Below, one piece after another: positions 21,862 to 31,512 of a stretch of DNA of 64,000 nucleotides. The position numbers were made by a program, and so were the translations under genes. Source of the DNA: Alkalibacterium sp034520745 (GTDB lineage: Bacteria; Bacillota; Bacilli; Lactobacillales; Carnobacteriaceae_A); NCBI GenBank assembly GCA_034520745.1, contig JAXHNF010000003.1, positions 1-64,000 on the forward strand. Direction: 5' to 3'. The number at the start of each line of letters is the position of its first letter. Positions within the stretch are counted from its first letter, which is position 1. The notes under the pieces were generated by a model. The model searched no databases and was not told where the DNA came from. It was given only the letters and a program-made list of their open reading frames with translations.

Positions 21862-23239
21862 TTATCCTTCCATTAATAATAATTCAGGATCTGCTAACAG
21901 ACGTTTTAATTCATTCATTGCTTTTTGACCAGTAGCACCGTCGATCACACGATGATCGAATACTAATGACAATGCCAGCATAGGAGCAGCAACAACTTCT
22001 CCTTCTTCATTGACGATAGCTTTTTTAGCGATACGTCCAACACCTAAAATAGCCACCTCAGGATGATTGATGATTGGAGTGAACCAGCCACCACCGACTG
22101 AACCGATATTTGAGATCGAGATCGAACCGTCTGCCATATCACTGGATTTCAGTTTTCCTTCGTGTGCTTTAGCGCCTAATTCAGAGATTTCAGAAGCGAC
22201 GTCGAACATTGATTTTTTATCGGCGTCAGATACAACAGGAACATATAAGCCTTGTTCTGTATCTGCAGCAATACCAATGTTGAAGTAATTTTTGTAGACA
22301 ACTTCATCAGTCGTATCATCGATCGATGAGTTGAATTCAGGGAATTTCTTCATGACAGCAATGATTGCTTTAACGACATATGGCAGGAATGTCAGTTTGA
22401 CATCTTGTTCAGCCGCGATCACTTTGAATTTCGTACGGTGTGCCATCAGTTTTGTCACGTCTACTTCGTCAAATAACGAAACAGATGGAATCGTCAGAGT
22501 GCTGTTAACCATTGCTTTAGAGATAGCTTTACGTGTCGTTGACATTTTTTCTCCGGTTTCTTCGTCGGAACGACCAGATTTCGAAATGGTTTCACGTCAG
22601 TAGAAACAGCCGAAGTCGTAGTTTTGGCTTCACTGACTGTTGTTTCTTCCGTTGATGTTTCTTCAGCTGCAGCTGTTTCTCCGCCGCCCTGCAGGAAGTT
22701 GTCGATATCTTCGCGGGTCGTACGTCCGCCTTTGCCAGTTGCTTCTACGCGGCTAATGTCCACGTCTTTTTCACGAGCATATTGTCTGACAGAAGGCATT
22801 GCCAGAACGCGTTTGTCTGGATCAGAAGTCTTCACGACGTCGTCTGATACCTTTTCTTCACTTTGAGCAGTGTCTTTTTTGCCTTCACCTGCTTTTGCTT
22901 CTTCTGAGGATACTTCAGATTTTGAAGCTGTCTCTTCTACTTTTTCTTCAGTTCTTTCTTCTGCAGCTTCCTCTGAATCTTCGCTGTCACCTTCGGTGAC
23001 CTTCAGCGTCGATCTCAACGATAGGATCTCCGACAGATGCTACAGTACCTGGTTCCACTAAAAATTTCTTGATCGTTCCGTCAACTGGAGAAGCCAGTTC
23101 CTCAACTGATTTATCATTTTGAATTTTCAGCAATCGAATCGCCTTCTTCAATGGTGTCTCCTTCAGAAACTAACCAGCTGACGATCTCGCCTTCAGCCAT
23201 GCCTTCCCCAACATCAGGGAGTTTAAATGTAAAAGCCAT
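21862..23239 (-). CDS. pdhC: Dihydrolipoamide acetyltransferase (E2 of pyruvate dehydrogenase), frameshifted
   Basis: Core of the PDH complex that transfers acetyl from lipoamide to CoA. One N-terminal lipoyl domain beginning MAFTFKLPDVGEGMAEGEI, with the lipoyl lysine in the corrected IQNDKSVEEL at about 23115; a Glu/Ser/Ala-rich linker; a peripheral-subunit-binding domain (PSVRQYAREKDVDISRVEATG); and a catalytic domain ending at LVFDHRVIDGATG. Breaks lie near 23110, 23005 and 22560. A single lipoyl domain and a long acidic linker are seen. Confidence 0.93.
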
Positions 23240-23365
23240 TATATTTTTCTTCCCTTCTATAAATGATTTCACTTTAGATTTCTTTTGATTCTTATTCAAT
23301 AAGGAACAGACTCCTATCGGAATAATCCGAACAGAGAATGTTCCTCAATGCTTTTTTAATTGATA

Positions 23366-24345
23366 TTAAAATTCAACTGTTTCTTTGATCGCTGCAGTGA
23401 TATCTTTAGCACCTGGAAGCCAGATGTTTTCGATTTGACCAAATGGGTAAACAGTATCTGGTGCTGAAACGAATCCGATCGGTGCTTCCAGTGAAAGAAT
23501 AGCACGCTGAGAAACTTCAGAAATAACTGTATTCCCGACGCCAGCTTGACGCTGAGCTTCCTGAACCATGACCATACGGCCAGTTTTCTCAACAGACTTG
23601 ACGACTGTTTCGTGAATCAACTGGTGATACTGTACGTAAATCGACAACTTCAACAGAAACGTTGTCTTTTTCTAATTCTTCCGCTCGCTTTAAGTGCTTC
23701 ACGTACCATGTAGCCGTAAGCGACAACAGTAACGTCTGAACCTTCTTTAGAAACAGCAGCTTTGCCTAGAGGAACAGTATACTGTTCTTCAGGAACCTCA
23801 TCACGGAATGAACGATACAGTTTCATATGTTCGAGGAATACGACAGGATCTTCATCGCGAATAGCTGATGTCAATAATCCTTTTGCATCGTATGGGTTTG
23901 AAGGGATAACGACTTTAAGTCCAGGTGACTGAGCCATTAATCCTTCCAGACTGTCCGCATGCATTTCAGGAGTGTGAACGCCGCCGCCGAATGGAGAACG
24001 TACAACTGCAGGTAAATTCAATTTACCGCCTGTACGGTAGCGCGTACGTGCCATTTGACCGACAATGGAATCCATGACTTCGAATACGAATCCGAAGAAC
24101 TGGATCTCCATTACTGGACGAAAACCTTGAACGGCTAAACCGAAAGCCATTCCGCCGATACCAGACTCAGCAAGCGGAGTATCACTGACACGATCTTCAC
24201 CATATTTATCAAAAAGACCTTGAGTCGCACGGAATACACCGCCGTTTTTACCTACGTCTTCACCGAATACGAGGACTTTTTCATCACGTGCCATTTCTTG
24301 ATCAAGGGCTTCAGTGATTGCTTGAATCATTGTAAGATTCGCCAT
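23366..24345 (-). CDS. pdhB: Pyruvate dehydrogenase E1 beta subunit, frameshifted
   Basis: Transketolase-like subunit contributing the ThDP pocket. The start MANLTMIQAITEAL is at ATG 24345, two bases after the pdhA stop. VFGEDVGKNGGVFRAT, PLAESGIGG and RSPFGGGVHTPEMHADS are typical of E1 beta. Breaks near 23680 and 23645 bracket a short scrambled stretch before SVEKTGRMVMVQEA. The C-terminus contains PFGQIENIWLPGAKDI. Confidence 0.94.
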
Positions 24346-24347
24346 GA

Positions 24348-25454
24348 TTATTTACTCTCCTTTGCTTCGTATTTCTCAATCTGCTCAACGATATTCTGAC
24401 CAGGCTCACCGTGCATGTTTTTCAGGAAGTCTGAAACTTTCATTTTCGGAGCTTGATCTGCTTCTTTGGCAGCTTGTTTGATTTCTTCTTTTGTTTTTTC
24501 GATCAGTTCTTCTTCTTTTTCCTCAGACCATAAACCTTTTTCAGTCAGGAATTTACGGAAACGGATCAGTGGATCTCTTTGTTCCCAGTAATCGAAGGAT
24601 TCCTGTTCACGGTAACGGGTTGGATCGTCACCTGATGTTGAGTGAGGTCCGAAACGTGATGTGATCGTTTCGATCAGTACGGGACCATTTCCTGAAGCAG
24701 CCCATTCACGAGCCTGCTTGGTCACTGCGTAAACTGCCAATGGATCCATACCATCTACTTGAACGCCCGGGATACCTACAGCAGCAGCTTTTTGAGCTAA
24801 GGTTACAGCAGCCGTCTGTTTTTCTCGAGGGGTACTGATAGCATAGCCGTTGTTTTGAATGAAGAAAACGATAGGTGCCTTGTAACGGCTGGCAAAGTTC
24901 ATACCTTCATAAACGTCGCCCTGAGAAGATCCGCCGTCACCTGTATATGTGAAGGTCACTTCGTCTTCTTTCCCTGCCATTTTCTGACCTACTGCATTAC
25001 CCATTGCCTGGATGTACTGGGCACCGATAATGATCTGCGGGCCCATTGCATGTAGATCTTCAGGATAATTATTACCTTCTACATGTCCTCTCGACCATAA
25101 GAATGCTTGAGATACTGATAAACCATGCTGGATCAACTGTGGAATATCACGGTACCCTGGATATAACCAGTCCTGTTTTTTGAATGCGAAATGACTGGCC
25201 AACTGTGAAGCTTCCTGACCCATAGTCGGCGCATAGAAACCTAATCTTCCTTGACGGGCCAATGCCATTGAACGGTCATGAAGAACACGCGACCACACCA
25301 TTCTCGTCATTAATTCTACTAATTCATCATCAGATAAATCCGGCATAATGTCTTCATTAACAATATTCCCATCTTTATCTAATACTTGAACCATCGGAAA
25401 CGAAGCTTCAAGTGAACTTAATAATGCTTCGTAATCAACTGGTTGCTTTGCCAT
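24348..25454 (-). CDS. pdhA: Pyruvate dehydrogenase E1 alpha subunit
   Basis: Thiamine-diphosphate-dependent decarboxylation of pyruvate. 368 residues, intact. ThDP motif GDGGSSQGDVYEGMNFA through to FFIQNN, and GFYAPTMGQEASQLA at the entry. The phosphorylation-loop region is HSTSGDDPTRYR. First gene of the operon; the upstream 440-base gap contains paired CTGTTA repeats that may be operators. Confidence 0.96.
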   Translation of the reverse strand: MAKQPVDYEALLSSLEASFPMVQVLDKDGNIVNEDIMPDLSDDELVELMTRMVWSRVLHDRSMALARQGRLGFYAPTMGQEASQLASHFAFKKQDWLYPGYRDIPQLIQHGLSVSQAFLWSRGHVEGNNYPEDLHAMGPQIIIGAQYIQAMGNAVGQKMAGKEDEVTFTYTGDGGSSQGDVYEGMNFASRYKAPIVFFIQNNGYAISTPREKQTAAVTLAQKAAAVGIPGVQVDGMDPLAVYAVTKQAREWAASGNGPVLIETITSRFGPHSTSGDDPTRYREQESFDYWEQRDPLIRFRKFLTEKGLWSEEKEEELIEKTKEEIKQAAKEADQAPKMKVSDFLKNMHGEPGQNIVEQIEKYEAKESK

Positions 25455-25898
25455 AGATTACCCATTCCTCTCTATTTGTGTGATTAAATGTAACAGACAT
25501 TTTCAACTGTTACAATTTTCTCTACTCCTTTTCCAATTTATCATGATTTACAAATAAATGCAAGTGATAACCACCTGTTATAGCCTTTAAAAATACCGGT
25601 ATTAAAGGATTACTCGTTCTTTGTGACTCTAAACACAAGAAGGCTGTTATACTCCGACGCTAAGCTTATTTTTAAAAAAACAGTTTATAAAGTAATACAG
25701 GCAAATAAACTGTTATATAAAAGAGAATAAAAAGTCAATTTGTACTACTCTGTTTTTTTTGAAAAAAATCATGTGAATTTAATCACTTCTATTATAAGAA
25801 AATCTTCATTTTCAAAGATGAGTACTCCAGAATAGTAATGCACAAAGCGGAAAAACCTGTTAGAATAGGGCATGTAGATGAACAAGGAGGATAATCAA
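25455..25898. promoter_or_regulatory. Divergent pdhA-def intergenic region with CTGTTA dyads
   Basis: No gene in 444 bases. A perfect dyad TGTAACAG-N10-CTGTTACA occupies 25489-25514, about 35 bases before pdhA. A second perfect dyad, AACAGTTTAT-N16-ATAAACTGTT, occupies 25679-25714. Single CTGTTATA copies occur at 25575 and 25644, and CTGTTAGA at 25857. The last overlaps a TAGAAT that could be the def -10. Repetition of one core suggests a regulator-binding site; no known regulator is assigned. Confidence 0.5.
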
Positions 25899-26475
25899 AT
25901 GTTAACGATGAAAGATGTTATCCGTGAAGGGCATCCGACGTTACGTAATGTAGCAGAGGAACTGACAGTGCCTTTGACCGATGAAGAAAAGAAGCTTGCA
26001 GAAAGAATGCTGGAGTTTTTGATAAACAGTCAAGATCCTGAACTGGCAGAAAAACATGAACTGAGACCCGGTGTAGGCATAGCCGCTCCACAAATCGATG
26101 TTTCAAAACGAATGATCGCCGTCCATGTCCCCTCCTGATGATCTCGTGAAGATCCTGAACCCGTTTTGAGTACGGTCATGGTCAATCCTAAGCTGGTCAG
26201 TCATTCTGTACAGCAGACTTGTCTAGCGGAAGGCGAAGGCTGTCTGTCTGTCGACCGTGAGATTCCCGGTTACGTACCAAGACACAAGCGTATCAGGGTA
26301 GAGTACTTTGATGTCGAAGGTCAAAAACAGAAAAAACGTCTGAAAGATTTTCCTGCAATCGTCGTCCAGCACGAAATCGATCACCTTAACGGCGTCAACG
26401 TTTTTCGACCGTATTGATCCTGATAACCCTCTGGCTTTACCGGATGATCTGGAAGTTCTTGGTGCCGAACAGTAG
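25899..26475 (+). CDS. def: Peptide deformylase, frameshifted
   Basis: Metalloenzyme that removes the formyl group from new proteins. Start at ATG 25899 with AAGGAGG eight bases upstream. All three family motifs are present: GVGIAAPQ, EGCLS and QHEIDHLNG. About 190 residues, ending LEVLGAEQ after correction. Breaks lie near 26135 and 26400. Single-gene unit, ended by a strong shared terminator. Confidence 0.94.
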
Positions 26476-26479
26476 TAAC

Positions 26480-26527
26480 AAAAAAACATGTGCAACGTTC
26501 AGCTCTCGAACGTTGCACATGTTTTTT
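26480..26527. terminator. Bidirectional terminator between def and the DUF1576-like gene
   Basis: ACATGTGCAACGTTC pairs perfectly with GAACGTTGCACATGT, flanked by six As and six Ts. Confidence 0.9.
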
Positions 26528-26531
26528 CGAT

Positions 26532-27871
26532 TTAATGTTCCACTTCGATTTCTTCCTGTGGATCCACTGGTTCTCTTAATTGACGGTTCTTCTCTTTCTG
26601 ATACTGAACTGCTTCTAATAATGGATATCATTATAGCCGCCACGAATCCACCGGCAAATCCATTGTTATACAGACACTTGATCCCACCATGCAGATACCC
26701 TGTATTACTTACAACACTCAAATGGAGTGCTCCAGCCAGGATGCCGATCAGTGTGCCGTAACGTCCGGCTATTGGAGCAATCGTGGTCCCGAATAATCCG
26801 GCAATGATCACGCCTGTTGCGCTCATATCATAATCATTCAGATAACCCATCAATGAAACACCAATCAGGATGGGAAGGACGTTTCTTATATGTTTACCGA
26901 AAGCTCCAAAACCAACAACAGTTAAAATCCCACCGATGACCGGACCATTTATTTCCCCACCGTGGAACAGGACATAAAATACAGTGATAAACCCAAGCAG
27001 AGCCATATTGATCAGCGTAATGCTGAATCCGTTCGTTTCCAGATAATCTGTTCGACAGCTGGCCGGAATGTTTCAATAAAGAAGCATACCCCTTCAATGT
27101 CCAGTCATTAAAATACAAGCCTGCAATCAGCATGAAAGTAAATAATGTCAGAAAAACTGATCGTAAAAGGCTGATTATTCCCCGACGACAGCATGCTTAC
27201 AGGTTCAATCTGTTCGCTGTGCTGCGAAGCAGCGCTGTGAATATCGTCCCGACTACGCCACAGGTAAATCCTATGTTGTAAACACTGAATCCTTTTGTAA
27301 ATCCGACAAAATGTTTTGCTAAAGAAGGAATGACAAAACCGGCAATGACCCCCGCAATATAGCCAAAGAATATACCCTCCGGCAACGACAGACCTATGTT
27401 GAATGAGATCTCGCTTACCAATGGTCCAAGGGCCGTACCGAACAAGGCAGCGAGCAGCGACCGTTCAGCCGGTACTTCTGTGACTTTCGCATAGGCAAAT
27501 GCACCTAAGACGATCGGCGTGGAGTTGAAAAGATTCTTTCCGAAAAAAGAAAAAGCGGCAACTGTTAAAACAGCAGCAATGACTGGTCCATTCACTTTTG
27601 CTCTAGTCATCTTGATGAGCATTATCGAGTGAGCCGTCATAATCGCTGAATTAAGAAGGGTCGCCCCTACATTAGCCAGAGCAAAATAATCAGTCGTCAA
27701 GTTGGCCGGTGAAAACAGGATCTTCATTTGACCGTTTATGATTTCTGAAGGGCTGTTGAACAGAAAAGCCAATACAGCGAAAAAGATTGCAATACTCCAT
27801 AAAAATCTGTATTTGACTTCCTGTGAGATCGTTGTGTAATCCGATCTGTATAATTCATTTTCTAAAACCAT
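26532..27871 (-). CDS. DUF1576-like multi-pass membrane protein, frameshifted
   Basis: About 445 residues and strongly hydrophobic. I recognise it tentatively as DUF1576, a family without known function. It looks internally duplicated: NGPVIAAVLTVAAFSFFGKN in the first half matches NGPVIGGILTVVGFGAFGKH in the second, each followed by a LFGT...GP/AP segment and a later YNIGF / YNNGF segment. That two-repeat architecture resembles secondary transporters, but no substrate can be named. A charged tail follows (QYQKEKNRQLREPVDPQEE). Breaks lie near 27170, 27060 and 26625. A structured leader lies upstream. Confidence 0.65.
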
Positions 27872-28172
27872 TTCTTGTCCTCATTCCGTTTATTTAGTTT
27901 TTTTATTTATTCCAATGCAATATAAAAAAGTGGAGATAGGCAGGTTTATCTACGCTTCATTCCACTTTGCAAAATTTAGTACATATAAAGTAATAAAGCC
28001 AGTCAGGTGTATGACAGTTTCTTACTCTGAACACAGTTTTCATATTCATTAAAAGCAAATACATTTTACCACAGGGCCGGAAAGTATTAAACACTATCAT
28101 ACAAACAAAACAGTTTTTTTGTTGGTTAGTCAAATTTCAGACAAGTTGACTGATAACGAGCTTGAAAAGGAA
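27872..28172 (-). promoter_or_regulatory. Leader region of the DUF1576-like gene with a terminator-like hairpin
   Basis: About 300 bases without an ORF. On the minus strand AAAGTGGA...TCCACTTTTTTA (27926-27972) encloses an inner GATAAACCTGCCTATC pairing, which looks like an intrinsic terminator some 55 bases before the start codon. A TAAAAT at about 28067 could be the -10, giving a leader of roughly 180 bases. I do not recognise the fold as a known riboswitch class. Confidence 0.5.
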
Positions 28173-28217
28173 AGCAGCGGTAATGGACGAGACCCTCCTG
28201 CAGCCTCGTCCGCTTTT
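28173..28217 (-). terminator. Terminator-like hairpin after the small ORF
   Basis: GGACGAG pairs with CTCGTCC, extended by AGCG/CGCT with a bulge. The T-run is stronger on the plus side (GCTTTTT); on the minus strand it is followed by a pyrimidine-rich stretch. It directly follows the stop codon of the 50-residue ORF. Confidence 0.5.
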
Positions 28218-28370
28218 TCATTCACTCGTTAATCGCACTTTATGTTGTCGGCTCTTTTTATCGACTGGATAGATCAGATTAGTTACTTCGGCGATTCGAA
28301 GCGACCGATCACTTTGCTTATGATTTTTAAGGAGCATTTCCAGTTCTCTGATCTGTTCATCTGTCAGCAT
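28218..28370 (-). CDS. Small hypothetical protein (50 residues)
   Basis: ATG 28370 has GGAGGCG seven bases upstream and is preceded by a near-consensus promoter. The 50-codon frame starts MLTDEQIRELEMLLKNHKQS and ends HKVRLTSE. It is hydrophilic, with an amphipathic N-terminal helix of the LxxLExLL kind and a basic C-terminal half, and has no membrane segment or cysteine. It resembles nothing I can name. Promoter, ribosome site, ORF and terminator together make a complete transcription unit, which is the reason for calling it. Confidence 0.6.
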   Translation of the reverse strand: MLTDEQIRELEMLLKNHKQSDRSLRIAEVTNLIYPVDKKSRQHKVRLTSE

Positions 28371-28412
28371 CTCTTCGCCTCCATCCTTGATTTGGTTTTC
28401 TTACAAGGACTG

Positions 28413-28441
28413 AGTATACAGCAAAAATGTAAGCGTTTCAA
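28413..28441 (-). promoter_or_regulatory. Promoter of the small ORF
   Basis: Minus-strand TTGAAA, a 17-base spacer, and TATACT, 40 to 70 bases before the ATG. The spacer includes CGCTTACA; the combination TGAAACGCTTACA is one base short of a catabolite-response element. Confidence 0.7.
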
Positions 28442-28508
28442 TACCTTGACCTGAATTTTTTCGCGTTTCATTACTTCCGTTATTTTTTTAATTCGGCTGA
28501 GACTAGTC

Positions 28509-28564
28509 AAAAAAAGACCTGTAGAGAATGACTGCTTACTGTCATCCTCTACAGGTCTTTTTTT
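28509..28564 (-). terminator. Terminator after tRNA-Ala
   Basis: AAAGACCTGTAGAG pairs perfectly with CTCTACAGGTCTTT, with an inner GATGACAG / CTGTCATC-like stem and T-runs on both strands. It starts two bases after the tRNA. Confidence 0.88.
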
Positions 28565-28565
28565 A

Positions 28566-28638
28566 TGGAGATAAGCGGGCTCGAACCGCTGACCTCTTCG
28601 CTGCCAGCGAAGCGCTCTCCCAACTGAGCTATACCCCC
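28566..28638 (-). tRNA. tRNA-Ala (anticodon GGC)
   Basis: A 73-base cloverleaf on the minus strand: acceptor GGGGGTA/TATCTCC, D-arm GCTCAGTTGGGAGAGC, anticodon stem CTTCG-CTGGCAG-CGAAG with GGC at the centre, and T-loop TTCGAGC. The 3' CCA is not encoded. It stands alone with its own terminator. Confidence 0.96.
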
Positions 28639-28745
28639 AAGCAAATAATCCTTTTATATCATCACACATTCTCACGTATTTGTCTAGACTTAAATTTGAA
28701 ATGCCGAAAAAAAATGACGACATTTCAAATTTCAGACACATTTAA

Positions 28746-29525
28746 TCAGTCAATATACATCAGTCTGCGTAAAGCATTGGAAATGCCATTCTGTTCATTT
28801 GACTCCGTTACGCTGTCTGCAACTTCTTTCACTACGTCTTCTGCATTCCCCATAGCTATGCCCATACCGACATTTTTGATCATTTCGATATCGTTCATGC
28901 CGTCCCCAAATGCCACGACATCCTTTAAATTTATCCCAAGGTGGTTTGCCAGGACCTTAATGGTCATGAATTTAGATCCGTCTACAGGCAGGATATCTAC
29001 CCCATGTTTGTACCAGCGGACAAAGCGGAAATGAGTGAACTGGTCATTATAGAGTTCCATCTCTTCTTCTGAAACAAAAAGCAGACATTGTACCAGTGAC
29101 TGATTTTTATAAAAATCCTTATCGTGATCTGGTACAGGAAAACCTACGTACTCCATTCCATCTACCATGCGGGTATTCGGTGTTTCGCTTCTGCGCCTTA
29201 GGTCATTGATCGTTTCATAGACGATCTGGTGATTGTTTTCATCCGCCATCCTTATTATTTTCTGCAGCTCGTTTTCATCTAAAAAGTTAGTATAGATCGG
29301 CTGATGGTCATAATAAGCTGCTGCCCCGTTGCAGACGATGTAATTGGAAATACCCAGCTCCTTGATGACTTCTTCCGCCATCGAACGGTTTCGGCCGGTC
29401 GCTATCGCCACTTCATGCGATTGGCTCAACTCGCTGATTGCCTGACTGGTTTCAGGTGAGATTTTTTTGCTGTCATTTAACACCGTTCCATCGATATCGA
29501 ATATAAATAATTTCTTGTTTTCCAA
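28746..29525 (-). CDS. Cof-type HAD-IIB family phosphatase
   Basis: A 259-residue haloacid-dehalogenase phosphatase. Motif I FIFDIDGTVLND with the nucleophile Asp, motif II ATGRN, motif III Lys in KFMTIKVLANHL, and motif IV FGDGMNDIEMI. The C2B cap lies in the middle (residues about 85-185). The family acts on sugar phosphates and flavin or pyridoxal phosphates; the substrate is not predictable. Intact. Confidence 0.93.
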   Translation of the reverse strand: MENKKLFIFDIDGTVLNDSKKISPETSQAISELSQSHEVAIATGRNRSMAEEVIKELGISNYIVCNGAAAYYDHQPIYTNFLDENELQKIIRMADENNHQIVYETINDLRRRSETPNTRMVDGMEYVGFPVPDHDKDFYKNQSLVQCLLFVSEEEMELYNDQFTHFRFVRWYKHGVDILPVDGSKFMTIKVLANHLGINLKDVVAFGDGMNDIEMIKNVGMGIAMGNAEDVVKEVADSVTESNEQNGISNALRRLMYID

Positions 29526-29790
29526 TCATGACACTCCTTTTGTTCAATACTCTCTAACTATATATAATATAAATGAAAACTACAAATAATTTTTCAACCC
29601 TTAAAAACATGGATTTCCTTCTTCTATACTTATTAAATTTAGTATGGTAGAATAATTATAACAGTGGTTTCTTACACCACGCACCGAGCGGAGATTATCA
29701 GTATAGTCCAATGTATCGATTTTAAACATAGAGTTTTGCAAAGTAAGATTTATTATTTGTCATCAATTATTAAAACAAGGGAGTTATACA

Positions 29791-31461
29791 ATGAAACCAA
29801 ATATAAAGAACAACGAAACGGCCATGTTTGCCTTAGGCGGTTTAAACGAAATAGGTAAAAACACCTACGCCATACAATTTCAGGATGAGATCATACTGAT
29901 CGATGCAGGTATCAAATTTCCTGATGATGATCTTTTGGGTATCGATTATGTTATCCCCGATTACTCTTATCTGATCGAAAATAAAGAAAAGATACAAGGT
30001 CTGTTCATTACACACGGGCACGAAGATCACGTGGGCGGTACACCTTACCTGCTGAAGCAACTGAATATACCAATCTATGCCGGCAAACTTGCTTTGGCCC
30101 TTATCAGAAACAAACTGAACGAGCATAACCTGCTGCGTTCAGCTACTCTAAATGAAGTAAACGAAGATTCAGTGATCAAGTTCAGAAAAACGACCGTTTC
30201 TTTTTTCAGAACGACACACAGTGTTCCTGAAGCCTATGGAATCGTAGTCAAAACGCCAAATGGAAATATCGTTGAAACGGGAGACTTCAAATTCGACTTC
30301 ACTCCTGTAGGCGAACCCGCCAACCTGCATAAAATGGCCAAGATCGGTGAAGAAGGTGTCCTCGCTTTGCTTTCAGACAGTACGAATGCCGAGATTCCTG
30401 ATTTTACGAAATCTGAGCAATTGGTCGGCGAAACGATCAGAAATTTATTCAATAAGATCGATGGACGTATCATCTTCGCGACGTTTGCCTCTAACATTAC
30501 GAGAGTACAGCAGGCTATTGAAGCAGCTGTCAAAACCGGACGAAAAATTGCTGTGTTTGGACGAAGCATGGTCAACAACCTGGAAACTGGTAAAGAATTA
30601 GGATACATTCAGGCAGAAGAAGGAACATTTATTCATCCGAATGAAGTGAAAAAATATAAAGCAAATGAAATCATGATATTATGTACCGGATCACAAGGTG
30701 AACCAATGGCTGCCTTGAGCAGGATCGCCAATGGCACACACAGACAGATATCTATTCAGCCTGGCGATTCCGTTGTCTTTTCCAGTTCTGCGATACCCGG
30801 TAATACGATGAGCATCAATCATGTCATCAATCAGCTCATGGAAGCTGGCGCAAATGTTATCCACGGCAAAGTCAATAACATCCACTCATCAGGGCATGGT
30901 GGTCAGGAAGAACAGAAACTGATGCTTCAGCTGATGAAACCTAAATACTTTGTTCCTATCCATGGCGAGCACCGTATGCAGCGCATCCATGCAGAGCTCG
31001 CGCAACAGACAGGCGTCCCTAAAGAAAACTGCTTTATATTGGACAACGGGGACATCATTGCCTTTACTGAGGACTCCGCAAGACGTGCCGGCGAAATCGA
31101 TGCAAGAGATGTTTATGTCGACGGCAGCGGTATCGGAGATATCGGCAATGTCGTATTAAGAGACCGCAAGATCCTTTCTGATAACGGTCTGGTTGTTGTT
31201 GTCGCAACGATCGATGCAAACAAGAAAAAAGTTCTGGCCGGCCCGGACATCATTTCTCGAGGATTCATCTATATGAGGGAATCTGAAGAACTAATCCAGA
31301 ATGCCCAAAAAGTCGCTTTTGACAGTATTCAGCGTTCATTCAGACAACCTCAATTGAACGAACACAAAATGAGAAACGAACTGATCGACGATATCAAAGA
31401 GTTCCTCTTTGCGGAAACAGAACGTCGTCCAATCATCCTGCCAGTTATTTTAACTAACTGA
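29791..31461 (+). CDS. rnjA: Ribonuclease J1
   Basis: Major 5'-3' exo- and endoribonuclease of Firmicutes. 556 residues, intact. Metal motif THGHEDHVGG is complete, with further ligands in TTHSVPEAYG and VETGDFKFD; beta-CASP region with IHSSGHGGQEEQKL and PKYFVPIHGEHRM; C-terminal domain ending RPIILPVIL. The ribosome site GGGAG lies before ATG 29791. A 265-base gap separates it from the divergent HAD gene; a TAGAAT/TAATTATAA region near 29650 may be the promoter. Confidence 0.96.
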   Translation: MKPNIKNNETAMFALGGLNEIGKNTYAIQFQDEIILIDAGIKFPDDDLLGIDYVIPDYSYLIENKEKIQGLFITHGHEDHVGGTPYLLKQLNIPIYAGKLALALIRNKLNEHNLLRSATLNEVNEDSVIKFRKTTVSFFRTTHSVPEAYGIVVKTPNGNIVETGDFKFDFTPVGEPANLHKMAKIGEEGVLALLSDSTNAEIPDFTKSEQLVGETIRNLFNKIDGRIIFATFASNITRVQQAIEAAVKTGRKIAVFGRSMVNNLETGKELGYIQAEEGTFIHPNEVKKYKANEIMILCTGSQGEPMAALSRIANGTHRQISIQPGDSVVFSSSAIPGNTMSINHVINQLMEAGANVIHGKVNNIHSSGHGGQEEQKLMLQLMKPKYFVPIHGEHRMQRIHAELAQQTGVPKENCFILDNGDIIAFTEDSARRAGEIDARDVYVDGSGIGDIGNVVLRDRKILSDNGLVVVVATIDANKKKVLAGPDIISRGFIYMRESEELIQNAQKVAFDSIQRSFRQPQLNEHKMRNELIDDIKEFLFAETERRPIILPVILTN

Positions 31462-31467
31462 TTAATT

Positions 31468-31512
31468 TAAAAATCCCCGATCAGGAAAATCATCCTGACC
31501 GGGGATTTTTCT
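31468..31512. terminator. Bidirectional terminator between rnjA and liaR
   Basis: AAAAATCCCCGATCAGGA pairs with TCCTGACCGGGGATTTTT with one mismatch. The liaR stop codon touches its 3' edge. Confidence 0.88.

Noticed and set aside
28413..28441. Catabolite-response element in the promoter of the small ORF (TGAAACGCTTACA)
   Set aside because: It is one base shorter than the 14-base consensus between the A-tract and CG, so the half-sites are out of register.
29664..29858. 64-codon ORF overlapping the rnjA start
   Set aside because: It overlaps the real, well-supported RNase J1 start in another frame and has no ribosome site.
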